Positions 40,737-51,590 of a stretch of DNA of 64,000 nt are shown one piece after another. The position numbers were made by a program, and so were the translations under genes. The notes under the pieces were generated by a model. The model ran no database searches, was not told where the DNA came from, and saw only the letters and a list, made by a program, of their open reading frames with translations. The stretch's first letter is position 1, and every line of letters starts with the position of its first letter. The stretch is from Hevea brasiliensis (Eukaryota > Streptophyta > Magnoliopsida > Malpighiales > Euphorbiaceae): contig NC_079505.1 in the NCBI RefSeq assembly GCF_030052815.1, positions 66,232,880-66,296,879 on the forward strand. The letters run 5' to 3'.

Positions 40737-43700
40737 TTCTCTTTCTTTTTGCCCTACATTATTTTTGTGTGGTCTTGTGAGTCTTTTGATAATGTGGATG
40801 CTCTAGATCTGTTAGTTGCCATAGCATTTTGAAGACTAATGTTTAATTTATTCTCTACCAGCCAACTGGACGGGCGATACAAGTTGAAGGAGGTTATGGT
40901 GAACGTCTCCCATCTATCGACACTCGACCGCCTCGAATTCGTGATTCTGATGCAATCATTGAGGTGAAGTATCTCTCCTGTCTTTAATTGCTGTTGTCCT
41001 ACGGATACATTTGATGCAATATAAATTAACTGAAGGTACTTGGGTAAACAGATTGTCTTGCAGGACTCTCTAGATGATGATTCCTCCACAGGAAATGGTG
41101 GTCTGGATGGAGCAAACAATGATCCTCCAAGAGATGACGTCAGAGGAAGCCATATACATGAAGAGGACATGGCGCAGATAGAAACTGAATATTCCAATGA
41201 TTTTCCACAAGGTTATGGTAATCGAAAAGGTGGGAGGAGGGCACCATATATTGATTCTGGTCGCAGTAACCTACCTGAGGGAGATGTGATTTTGCCCTTC
41301 CATCCCAAAGCACCATCTGAATATCATACTGGTTCTAGGGGGCAGCCTTTGTTGTCTTGTGGGGATTCTGCCCCCCCTCATGAGGAAAGGTATGGGATAA
41401 TGTAGGTCAGATAGGTGAAAATTAACCTTGTATGTTATGTAATGGGCTAGGATTTGTTAAATTTAGAATTTTGGGGTTGTAAACTGATGCAAATTGTGTA
41501 AATAGTTTAGGGTCTCAATATGGCTGGAGAATGGTTAAGTTTGGTAGCAAAAGTTTAAAGAATAGAAAGAGCTAAGTCTACAAGTATCTGTGTGGGTCAC
41601 TAAATATTAAGGTTTAGGATTTCATTTTAGTGGTTTTATCAGTAGAGAGAGTTGGAAAAAAATGTGGGCCTTGGGGTTTTTCTTTGTGTTGGTGTAATGC
41701 TAGGATGGAATGGGTAAATAGAAAAAGCAGGAACTTTCAATTCTGTTGCATAGCTACAAATAGTAATCTGAGTTGTGGCAATAGTAGATTAAGAGAATGA
41801 GGATGACGATGATGGGGGGGAAAATTTAACACTGCCATGCATCTCTTTAGACTGAAACTAAATACTCATCCATTATCAAGTCTTAGAAAATAATTATATA
41901 ATTTTGGTATTTTCTGTTGTCCTAGAACTATTTATACTCCTGCATGGAAAATTCCCACAAAAAAAAAAAAAAAAAGACCTAAAGAAAATAATTCTGAGAC
42001 ACTCAGAAATTCCTTAATGACTTACTCAAATACTTTAATACAATGCATGTCAGTTGGATAAAGTATAATTATGCCTCTAATTTCCTTTTCTCTGTAGTTG
42101 CAATATGTAGCCTGAAGTAGGATCCGAGGAAAGGAGCCCTGAATTGAATCTTATATTCATTCTGCAGCTTTTTTTGCATGCAGTGGCTGTTTTCTCATCC
42201 TTTCCAGCTTGTGCAACACTCATTCACCTTACGTTGGGATATTATCCAACTAGTGCTCTTTTATTTATTTGTTTGATTTGAGAGGGGATAAGCATCTGAC
42301 CATGCATGCTAAGAAAAGGTAGCCATGATGAGAAATTTCTGAATGAAGTCTTTAGAGATAGAGACGTCAGGACGGTATAAATGACCGTTTGGGGTGCACA
42401 TCCTATATGGGGGTTATGATGTGTTTTTTCATGAGTAGTCATGCACATTGAAGCATGACTAAAGGCTTCTAAAGATCATGGCAATGGTAACACTAAAGCA
42501 AACCAAGTTCATATTTGTGGAAAAAGGGAAAGTTGTTATAAAAATTTCTATTGCTGTAAAAATTTCTATGTCCATAATTTTAAGTTAGGCAAATGGTAGT
42601 AAAAGAACTTTTGAACTGAAAACTCACTTTCTCTGCCTCTGAATTTGGAGTGTTTCAAGACTTGGAGATATTTTTGCTCTTTTTCCATATTCAGTAAAAA
42701 ATTTTTGATATATTGACCAATTTGACTGCTAGACCTAAAGCTGTAAAGGTCAGGCAGTATTGTGTTTTAATTGATTTTGCATGGATCTAGGATTTCCTTG
42801 GCAGTGACTTTAATTCTTAATGATTCCCTATTAGTTTGATGTTGGATTAATTTTAACTTGGTAGGTTTCTAACTGAACCAATCAGCATCTTTGACTCTCT
42901 CCTCTTTATCACAGGCGGGGACAGGGAAGAACAAGTGACATATCGCCTCATGTTACTCCTAGTGGTACACAGGATAAAAGATTCCTTGATAATGTTGAGG
43001 AAGATTCAGTTGAAACCATGGATGGTAAACATAGCCTGGTGGTGTCATCTCCCACTGCAGTTAGGGATGCAAGGCAGCTGAGTGTTGAGGACAAGGATGT
43101 TACTGTGCCTAATGAGCCTGTGCTAGCTGAAGGAAGTTCTGGAATAGAAAAGGATGAGATGACTGAGAATGAAGTAACCACAAATGATAGCATAAAAGAT
43201 GGGAATGCACACCATTCCACAAAGAAACAAAAATTAAGTTCTTGTGTTGAACAGTCTGCATTGCAAGAACTTGGTGATGAGGACTCCAAGGATGCAAGAA
43301 GCAGTGAAAACAGCAAAGCAAGATCAGGTAGCAGCAGAGATTATCAGAAATGGCAGGATAGTGTTGAGGAGGAAGTAGTTCAAGATCGTGGTGCTAGGCT
43401 TACGCGGAGCATCAAGAGGCAACTTGACGAAAATGAACATAATTTCCGAAGAAAAGAACGTGATCCTAGACAAGAGATGGAAAGAAATCACATGGGAATA
43501 AAAGGTAGGGAGGGTTCTTATCCTTGTAGGGATTTGGACCCTACCTTGGCCCCTCATTTGCATGTAAGAAACGAAGGTTATGGTAGGCGAAAGGAACGAG
43601 AAAATCCTGATGGAGCTTGGCAACGGAGGGAGGAAGATCTGCATAGCAGAAAAAGTAGAACTGAAGACACAAGGAAGAGGGAACGGGGAGATGAATTGGG

Positions 43701-46700
43701 ATCCAGGCACAGAAGTAAGATATGGGAAGGTGAGAGAAGCGACAGAGAGGAATATCTTCATTCAAGAAAACAGTTGGACAATGGCAGCTACAGGGTCCAT
43801 TACGACAAGGATGGTGGCTCAAGGCACAGGGAAAGGGAAGATAATTTGAAGAGTAGGTATGACATAGCGGATGATCACCATAGCAAGAAAGTGAAAGATG
43901 ATGAATATTTAAGGAGTGACCACACTGATAAGGAGGAGATCTTGCATGGCCACAGAGAAAGCAAAAGTCGTCGAAGGCGAGAAAGGGATGATGTTTTGGA
44001 TCCTCGAAAGAGAGATGATCAGCAAAGAATTAGAGACAATCTTGATAAGTACCACTCTGTTAGGCACAAAGATGAGGTCTGGCCCCAGAGGGAAAGGGGT
44101 GAAAGGCAAAGGGAGAGGGAGGAGCTGTATAGGCTAAAACAATCCCATGTGGAAAATTTATCCAAGCGAGAAAAAGAAGAAGGACGAGGTTCTCTAAGGA
44201 CTGGGCGTGGTGCAGATGATAAAGCATGGATTGGCCAGTCTAGGGTGAAGGATGAATACAGAGGTTCTGACAAAGAGTACCAACTAAAAGATGCAGTTCG
44301 GAACAGTGAACTGCAGAAGAGAAGGGATAGAATGGAGGATGAAAGTTATTTACATCATAGGGGCGTGATGATGTTTATGGACGGGGAAATCAACTTAGTA
44401 ATGAGGAGAGAAGATCCAGGCAAGAAAGATCAAGCACTCGCATTGATCGTGCTGTTGACACACCTGATAACCAAAGGGTGCATGAGAAAAAGCATAAAGA
44501 TAACATGAGAAAGCATAAAGAATTTGAGGGGGGTGATCACAACTCTTGGGGCCCTTCTAGAAGAAATCAAGGGGATCAGAGTGGTCACACTGATGAGATG
44601 GTATGTTCCATATTCAAAACAATAGCATGAACTCCTAATGGGAAGGATGTCCTCCCTCATAAGTTAGAGTAATTGACAAATGACCTGACACAATAAAAAT
44701 TGAGTTCTCAAGCTGAAATTGTTACTTTTTTGAACCCCTAATCTTTGGAAATTAATTACTTGAAATCTTGGTCATCGTAAATCTTGATGAAGACCTTTTC
44801 TTGATGTATAATTATAATATAGGTTCTAAGTTTTGGAAAGTTGATTTGATTTCATGTATGGATTATAGTGAAATTTGAGCACCTTCTTTTGAGTGTGCAA
44901 TTTGACTACCTTCTTTTGAGCAGTGTTGTCAAAAGTGTACAAAGCACTTGCCCAGGTGCAAAAGAATAGTGAGATATGGATCCAGTGCTTTAGGACCCTT
45001 AGGTGAGGCACCCCTAGTAAGGCACTTTCTTTCCTTGTTTAAGCACACACCTATTTTGATGTGCTAGGCACAGGAGGCATATACCTAGTTAAAATTAGTT
45101 TCTTCCATCATTGTGAATTAGTTTAAAAGGATTACAATATTCAACATGCGTAAAAATCATTAAAAAACAATATTTTAGGCTGCTGGAGTTTGACTTGTCT
45201 TTTCTTTGGGTAAATTGCTAATTTTTAATATAGCAGCACATGAATGGTCACATTTTCTTTGCATTAGTTATTGCACTAGTTTTTAGCACATAAATTTATT
45301 AACAATTTTCTGAAATTTGTGCCTTGCTTCAGTAAGGTGGGCGCTTTTCTGGTGCTTTGCACTTTAGGCTGTGAAGCGACCTATCAGCCTAACATGTAGT
45401 TTGTGGGCTAGTGACATGAGGCTTTGTCCTTGTCATCGATGTTGTTGAATTCTTCTTGCTGAGGGCCTGAGGCATGTCCATAAACAATAACTAGCAATGA
45501 TTCTTTTACCCCTCGATGGGAAGCAAAACATCATCTAAACTTGCGTGGCCCATGAAGTTGTTTTTCATGTGTAGTGAATTGCCAGTTTATGTGCCCCTTT
45601 AGCACAATGAGGCTATCATTCACAAGAAGATGAGTTCTCCATCCATTAGATCATGTAGGCATGATGCTAGATGAGTGGTGCCATATTTTAAGTGATTATG
45701 TTGTTAAATATATTTTTAGATAAAAACCTCTTTTATATTTTAGTAAATTGGCACAATCCCTGAATTACATTATATTTTATAATTTATAATTACTTTCTTT
45801 TATTGGATCTGACACATACTTTATTGATTATATGTATTGCTGTTTCAATTTGACTGAAACCTTCTTAAAAAAAGGAAAAGAAGGATAATATTGATTCTTT
45901 AGTTTGTGTCCTCTAGTTATAGTTTCCTAATACAGTAACTTAAATAAAATCCTAATATTTTGCCCTAATTTTTTGTTATTTTTTATTTTTTATAAATTTG
46001 TGTAAACCCAAATTTTTATCGCTGAAATTTTTGAGTTAACAGATTTTATTTGATATAATACTGAACAAACATAAGTCTAATTTGGCATAAGATTTATCAA
46101 ATAATACAAATAAAAGATATCACTAGGTTTAACAAATATACAATAAGCTTTGAGACTTAAACATGTGAAAACCTGCAACTGAATTAAAAGCAAAGCTGAT
46201 TGAGCTCCAACTCAATAGATTATCCTATTTCTATCATTTTTTGATGCTTGCACTGAGGATATGAATAAACTTTTTTCCTGTGACATGAATTACTACTAAT
46301 TTCATTTTATGCTCCCAGACTATGTTCCATAAGAGCCATCCAACAGGGGGGGAAGTGAATTATGTAAGACCTAATGGTTGGAACAGTTGTCCATTGATCA
46401 ACTTTAACTTTGAAATTTGGATTCTTGCTTTGTTTCTGTCAAAGTTATGCTGCTTTTCTCTAATATGTTTGATATTTGTCATTGCAGTAGTTCCATAAAT
46501 GGTGATAACTTTATTGCAAGGATGACAAATTCCTTTTAGAGATGTGGCTTTATGGGTTCTTATAGTGCAACATGTTTTTGGTGCATGAAATCATAATATC
46601 TCCTTGATGACTGATAGATTGGAGATTTAGGTGCACCAAGGCAAATCTTTAAATTCCACTTAGGCATGCATAGCCATTTTGGTAGTTAAGATGGCTATAA

Positions 46701-47512
46701 ATTGAGTTCACATTGGAGCCTAGAACCAGATTTTGTTTTCTCTTAGGGAAGTTATTTTCATTTAATTTTTGTCCACCATTTCTGTGAGTGATTTTACCAT
46801 GAGGTCATTAAATTTTAATGTAGATGCATGTACTTGTTTCTTAGTTACTTTCATTGAGGTAGAAAGCACAAGGTGATCTGACCCCTCATTAATGTGGAGA
46901 GTTTTCCTGTGTTTAGCTCAGCTCTTTTTGATTGTTTCTGCCTTTGCTTAGGGGTTGAGGGGTGCGGCTGAGCATGGAAACGTGGAGAATGAGATTACAA
47001 CACAACACAACTCTACAAAAAGACACAAGGAAGATGCATCCTCTGATGATGAGCATCATGATTCAAGGAGAGGACGATCAAAGTTGGAGCGTTGGACAAG
47101 CCATAAGGAGAGAGATTGTAGCATCGGCATTAAGCCATCAACTTCCTTGACTTTTAAAGAAATAGATAGGAATAACAACATTGGATCTTCAGAAGCAAAC
47201 AAACCTGCAGATGAAATTCCTAAGAGAACTCAGGCTGTTGAAGAGCATTCCTTGGCTGAAGAGAAAGACGCTGCTGATGTTGAGAATAAGGAAACTGATG
47301 CTAGGCCATTGGAGGATCGTCACCTAGACACAGTTGAGAAGTTGAAGAAGCGAAGTGAGCGCTTCAAGCTTCCAATGCCAAGTGAAAAGGATGCCTTGGC
47401 AATAAAAAAAATAGAGAGTGAGGCACTAACTTCTGTCAAAACTGACTCTCCTGTCTACTCAGAGATCAAATCAGAAAGACCAGCTCGTAAACGAAGATGG
47501 ATTAGTGGCTAA
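36091..47512 (+). CDS. FIPS5: FIP1[V]-like mRNA polyadenylation factor (nine coding exons; frameshift in exon 8)
   Basis: Fip1 proteins link poly(A) polymerase to CPSF and bind RNA in the nuclear 3'-end processing complex. Exons, all GT-AG: 36091-36918, 38921-39177, 39949-40075, 40153-40221, 40382-40522, 40862-40963, 41052-41389, 42915-44600, 46952-47512. With one base restored near 44364 this gives 1,369 aa, in the range of the plant FIP1[V] type and much longer than yeast Fip1. The N-terminus MEDDDEFGDLYTDVLRPF is the family signature. Trp165 precedes an acidic stretch ending DDLQIVLND (to about 181), the presumed poly(A)-polymerase contact. Residues 277-361 are Pro/Gly/Arg-rich. The Fip1 motif is at about 363-404 (WKYPAVDVSDFFNFGLNEES). 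The rest is charged, Arg/Glu/Asp-rich and probably disordered, with the conserved end KLKKRSERFKLPMPSEKDAL and RPARKRRW. Read literally, translation stops at 44508 (1,151 residues) and the C-terminus is lost. Confidence 0.93.
36919..38920 (+). other. FIP1 intron 1
   Basis: 2,002 bp, GT-AG, AT-rich with a poly-T run at about 38558-38579. No gene or recognisable transposon is seen inside. Confidence 0.8.
40697..40732. repeat. (TC)n microsatellite in FIP1 intron 5
   Basis: About 18 uninterrupted TC units lie within the intron at 40523-40861. The run is likely to vary in length between individuals. Confidence 0.9.
41390..42914 (+). other. FIP1 intron 7
   Basis: 1,525 bp, GT-AG, with a poly-A run near 41957. 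No inserted gene is recognised; the open frame at 42242-42448 is fortuitous. Confidence 0.75.
44359..44366 (+). other. Apparent 1-bp deletion in FIP1 exon 8
   Basis: Upstream of residue 1104 the exon reads one frame (His-His-Arg-Gly). From 44364 onward the family-like charged sequence (Arg-Asp-Asp-Val-Tyr, later QERSSTRIDR and HEKKHKDNMRKHKEF) continues in the next frame for 79 codons to the donor at 44600. Exon 8 is 1,686 nt; with two bases carried in from exon 7 it is one base short of keeping the phase of exon 9. The site is a G/C run (AGGGGCG), where single-base errors or slippage are common. Confidence 0.85.
44601..46951 (+). other. FIP1 intron 8 with possible old MITE
   Basis: 2,351 bp, GT-AG. 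The sequence from about 44921 (CAGTGTTGTCAAAAGTG, then AAGCACTTGCCCAGG and AGGCACCCC motifs) to about 45420 (GCACTTTAGGCTGTGAAGCG) resembles a common plant non-autonomous hAT-like repeat rich in GGCGC/GGCAC motifs. The right terminus is too degraded to define. Nothing else is recognised. Confidence 0.5.
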
Positions 47513-48549
47513 AAAGTGAAATCAATGGATACGTTATTAGGTTGATCTAGTCCACGCGGAAATCACTACTTGGCCTGATTCTTTTATGGCATCGCCCTGA
47601 AGATCCTGTAATATTTGGATGATATGATATCTTAGGCTTCCAGGGATGGAAACTTCAGCCATAGTCGTCATATAAATCTTGTAACCATGTTGCTGCCATA
47701 CTTATTTAAACGTTTTGTACATACTAATAGATGTAACATTGAACATGCCACCATATGGTGGCACAGAATTGCATTTTTGTGTCGATTCCAATTATATTAC
47801 ACGGACTGCGATCTGAAGGGACCCAACCAGACCTGGAAATGTTGCTAATGGGTTCTGGGAACGAGGTGTCGAGGCCAGAGTTTTCGAATTCAGATGGTAT
47901 TGAGGTTGAAAGATATGTTATGAAGGAGAAGTGAAGCAACAAAACCAATTTTCAATATCTATGGAAAACTTGCATCTGGATAAGTAGTGAAATTATACAT
48001 TGTGTACTATGTTTGTGGATTTATCATTTTTTTTTGGCCTAGTTTTTATTTGGACAAGTAGATGGAAACGCACATATTGAAAGCTTCATCTGTATTTTAG
48101 GAATCAGATATGGCAAGTGATTGATGAAAGAGGAATAATTTTAGTGATTGATCTCTTTCATGACAGAATGTTACAGTTTCCATATTTCATGAGAAGCAAG
48201 CAAATTTAGGTCCCATTTCTGCTTACATGAGATGGTTCTTTAAAATGCTAGCCTAATTTTGACCGGAGAAAATCCTTTTATTATCATTATTATTAACTTT
48301 TTACAGAGTAAGATAATTTTTAGCTTTTTATACAAATTAACTTCAATTTTTTTTATTAAAAATTAAAATACTATTTTCTTTAATTTTAAATAATAAAATA
48401 TTAAATTTTATAATTTTTAAATTCAAATTATTTGCAAATTTAGTTGAAGCACTAATTTAGAAATTTCTGAAATACTGGAGTGCGTTAAAAAATAATAATA
48501 TACCCCAAACTTAAAATTTAATTTTTTTAATCGAAATATTGGAGATGTT
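47513..48549. other. FIP1 3' untranslated region and flank
   Basis: The first 200-250 bases are probably the 3' untranslated region: AT-rich, with TGTAA motifs near 47608 and 47732, but no perfect AATAAA. A perfect 18-bp palindrome lies at 47746-47763. Beyond 48290 it is AT-rich spacer without a gene. Confidence 0.4.
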
Positions 48550-49545
48550 ACATTAATTTCAAAAGGTCTCAAGGCTTAAGGTACCTTTGCAATTCACTAT
48601 GACATTTTCACAAGCATTTTCAATATCTAACTTCTCCAATGACAAGAAACACATTGTCTTCTCTGCCTTTTCCTAATGTCAAACTCACTCTCCTTAAGTC
48701 TTATATGATTGCAGTATCTCAAATCCAATGCACTATCACCAAGATTCCAGTGCCTTTTTTCACATTTTAGTTCTTCATAAATTATCATATCTTCTTCTTT
48801 TAATTGAAACATGCTCAACAAAAACACTTTTTTTATTTTCAAGAAGTTTAACATGTCTAGCGTCAAGAAAGATACCTTCCTTATTAAAGACTTCAACTTC
48901 AACGGAGAGATTGATATCCCTGTCACTTTGAATTTCCAATTGAATTGTTGGAGTTGGATTGATTGAATGGTCATAGTGAATAGAGACCCATTTCTCAACC
49001 AATTTTTGTTTAAGATTGTGCCCACTTCTCTCCTTGAAATTAGCTATATAACCATCTTGAATTGGTAATCTTAATTCATGATCCTCACTCCAAAATACCT
49101 AAAAAATGTGGGCTTTCAATTTTGAAGCTCAAAACAACTCCAAAATCTGATCCATTTTCTATGACAGCTCCATTTTGTTTCGATCCATCTGTTGTACAAG
49201 CTCACTTCTTTCCTCCCGATTCCTTACCCTAGATGCATGAAGTTCTTGGCTGGGACCTCCCAATCTTGTTCAAGTAATTGCATGTGATTCTCCAGGCCTA
49301 GTGACACCCTAGGGTTTTCCATCGATTGGTTTTTCCTTGCCAAATTCAATTTTGCCACAGTTGGGTCCTCTAAATCACTGAGCTCTGATACCAAGTTATT
49401 AGGGCCATAGCTCATAAGACCTAACACTCTGTCTAGATTGACAGAAGAATGTTAAAGAAAAGAAGAAGATTGGAAGAGAGAAGGGTAAAAGAAGGGAAAG
49501 AGAAGAGAATAGAGAAAGAAAGAGTAGAGAAAGGAGGAAGACCTT

Positions 49546-49576
<31 letters not shown>

Positions 49577-49745
49577 TTGTATTATTTCATTCAACACCGA
49601 ATCAATACACTTGTACAGTATTTATACTTCTCCAGCTACAATACAGTTATAACTAATCAATAAATGTTCCCTCCAATTTACACTCAAGATCAACTCAGCT
49701 CACTTCCACTCTCAATCCTTACATTTTGCATCAGTAACTCAGCAA
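48550..49745 (-). mobile_element. LTR-retroelement remnant on the minus strand
   Basis: The complement of 49382-49393 is TGGTATCAGAGC, an initiator-Met primer site. On its upstream side (49395 to about 49745) lies an LTR-like stretch with a TATA-like GTATAAATAC (complement of 49618-49627), a (GA)n tract (49545-49571) and the terminal block TGTTAGGTCTTATGAGC. On the downstream side are short minus-strand frames (49224-49427, 48775-49025) with the charged Glu/Gln/Met-rich look of a gag leader, broken by stops. No second LTR and no pol are visible, so it is a truncated or non-autonomous element. The limits are approximate. Confidence 0.5.
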
Positions 49746-50587
49746 GCAAGGAACATCGGTGATGCGTCTCTTCGGTGTCCAATTGCACTTCTGGGCCGAA
49801 CTACCAAATCGCATCCCGCAATTTGTCACAACAGATGACTAGTTCCATGCAAGAAAAGAGAAAACGTAGCCACACCGATGCAGAGAGCAATGAAGCTCTA
49901 GACCTGACAACTGAGCAAATCTACAAAATCTTCCCTTGCATGCTACAGATTTGCAACATCAACAATAAAGAAACAAACCCAAACAAAGCACAAACATGTA
50001 ATCGAAGAAAAAACACAGGATCACCACACAAAAACACAAGGGCAGCTTAAGAAAACCCTCACCCCTCACCGCTTACTGCTCCAATCACGAAAACTATTTA
50101 CACCCCTCAACGTTGGTAGGGAGGGATACCCATTGAACGGGGAGGAGGGAGGTGACCTCCCTCTACCTACAGAAGCAGAAGGAGACCGCCATGCGCGACA
50201 GAATGCCAAGACCTAGCCTTAAAAGTGAACCCTAACGAGAGAAGAAAAAACGAGATTTTAATACCACCTTTATTAGGTCTCAACTAAAAATTTCAGATAC
50301 CCTTTAAAATATGGAGAATGAAAGCAATAGAAAAAGTATATGCTACATGAGCAATAAATAATTTCTCTGCAAATCTAGATTCCATTACACAAATTTCAGA
50401 GTTTTCAAAATCAAATAATACAAGCCCTTTTTCTTTTTTTGTAAAATCATACAAACACAGCACAAATGTCAACGGTATAATCAAAATTAGATATTGCTCA
50501 CAAAAGCCCCTTTCAATGCGACTCCACACTCATTAGATACCTTTGTGGTAGATCTCTGATCACATCCTCTACTTGCAATGCCACTAA
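49746..50587. other. Unassigned intergenic stretch
   Basis: No supported gene. A 92-codon plus-strand frame at 49775-50050 is Asn/Gln/Lys/Thr-rich and unlike any family I recognise. The sequence at 50100-50170 is unusually GC-rich for this locus and may be a fragment of a genic or transposon exon. Confidence 0.3.
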
Positions 50588-50765
50588 TAGGGTGAGCAAA
50601 TTTCAATTTAAATTGAAAAATTAAATGAAATTGAATCAATTTGATTTTATCGATTTAATTTTAAAATTTAATCGGTTCGATTTGATTTATAAATTTTGAT
50701 AATTTTGATTAATCAATTTGATTCAGTTATTTTCATAAAAAATAAAAAATAAATAAATTAAACTG

Positions 50766-50830
<65 letters not shown>

Positions 50831-51098
50831 AAGAAAACCCTAAGATTTTTGAGTTTTGATTTTTAAGTTTTTTTTTAATATTTTTGTTATTAAAATTTAA
50901 TATTAAAAATATAAAATTTTACAAAATTCAGTTTGATCGATTTAAAATAGAATCAAACTGATATTTATCAATTTGATTTGATTTAATTTTTTTTTAATAA
51001 TTGATTTGATTCAATTTTTAAAATTTTTAATTTTTAATTTTATTAATTTTATTAATTTGATTCAATTTAAAATTGAACCGATCATTTACACACGTCTA
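50588..51098. mobile_element. hAT-type MITE, copy 2
   Basis: About 511 bp, from TAGGGTGAGCAAATT to ATTTACACACGTCTA, flanked by an 8-bp duplication matching 7 of 8 positions (GCCACTAA at 50580-50587, GCCACGAA at 51099-51106). The ends and the interior alternation of GAATCAATTTGATTC-type blocks match the MITE at 26231-26695, so both belong to one family. A (TA)n expansion at about 50769-50825 sits in the middle. No coding capacity. Confidence 0.8.
50769..50825. repeat. (TA)n microsatellite inside MITE copy 2
   Basis: About 28 units. The first MITE copy has a much shorter TA tract at the matching place (about 26495-26511). Confidence 0.9.
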
Positions 51099-51389
51099 GC
51101 CACGAACGACGTCTTTTCTTTTATAGCAATCAATGCCAACAGTGGCAACTTTGAGAGGTCATTATTGTCATTACATTCAGTTGAAAATGTGATGTTATCG
51201 GTAGTGTATGAGACACTCTTAGATGATGATGTGCTTAGAGAAAATAATATTTTACTGCTAAAAAATAATTTTACTAATACAAGGTTAATTTAAATTTAAA
51301 TAAAAAGATTTGAAACAATTCGACCAAACATTAAAAATTAACTTATTTTACCTAAAAAAATATATATGATCTTTCCTGGATAGATATTT

Positions 51390-51590
51390 GTCTTGTAGCT
51401 GCAGCTCAATTGGTAAGAGGCGAGTAAAACCGTGAGGTGATATGGGTTCGAATCCTAGCTCTGCAGGGCCAAGGGATTAACTCCACCAAAGCGGACAGTA
51501 CTGATTTGAGTTGCAGGCCCGGCCTCTAGAAGGGTACGCTGGCAAGAAGGCTCACTAGAGGGGCTTGAGCTGGGGCCCACTAAGCCGGGG
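51390..51590 (+). mobile_element. tRNA-derived SINE-like segment
   Basis: An A-box-like CAGCTCAATTGGTAAGAGG (51402-51420) and a B-box-like GGTTCGAATCC (51445-51455) are spaced as in a tRNA gene, followed by about 135 bp of unrelated, fairly GC-rich sequence. It abuts the truncated Athila LTR. The acceptor stem does not pair, so it is not a working tRNA. There is no clear A/T tail or target duplication, hence only moderate confidence. Confidence 0.45.

Noticed and set aside
43324..43822. Long minus-strand frames (145 and 93 codons)
   Set aside because: They are the antisense shadow of FIP1 exon 8, whose Arg/Glu/Lys-rich codons leave the other strand open.
44359..44600. A small intron explaining the frame change in FIP1 exon 8
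   Set aside because: The family-like reading continues without a gap in the next frame and there is no GT-AG pair around the site; one missing base explains it.
49775..50050. A 91-codon coding region
   Set aside because: Low-complexity Asn/Lys/Thr composition with no motif, splice context or recognisable relatives.
51395..51470. A working tRNA gene
   Set aside because: The A and B boxes are present, but the acceptor and anticodon stems do not pair properly and the homology continues past the tRNA end.
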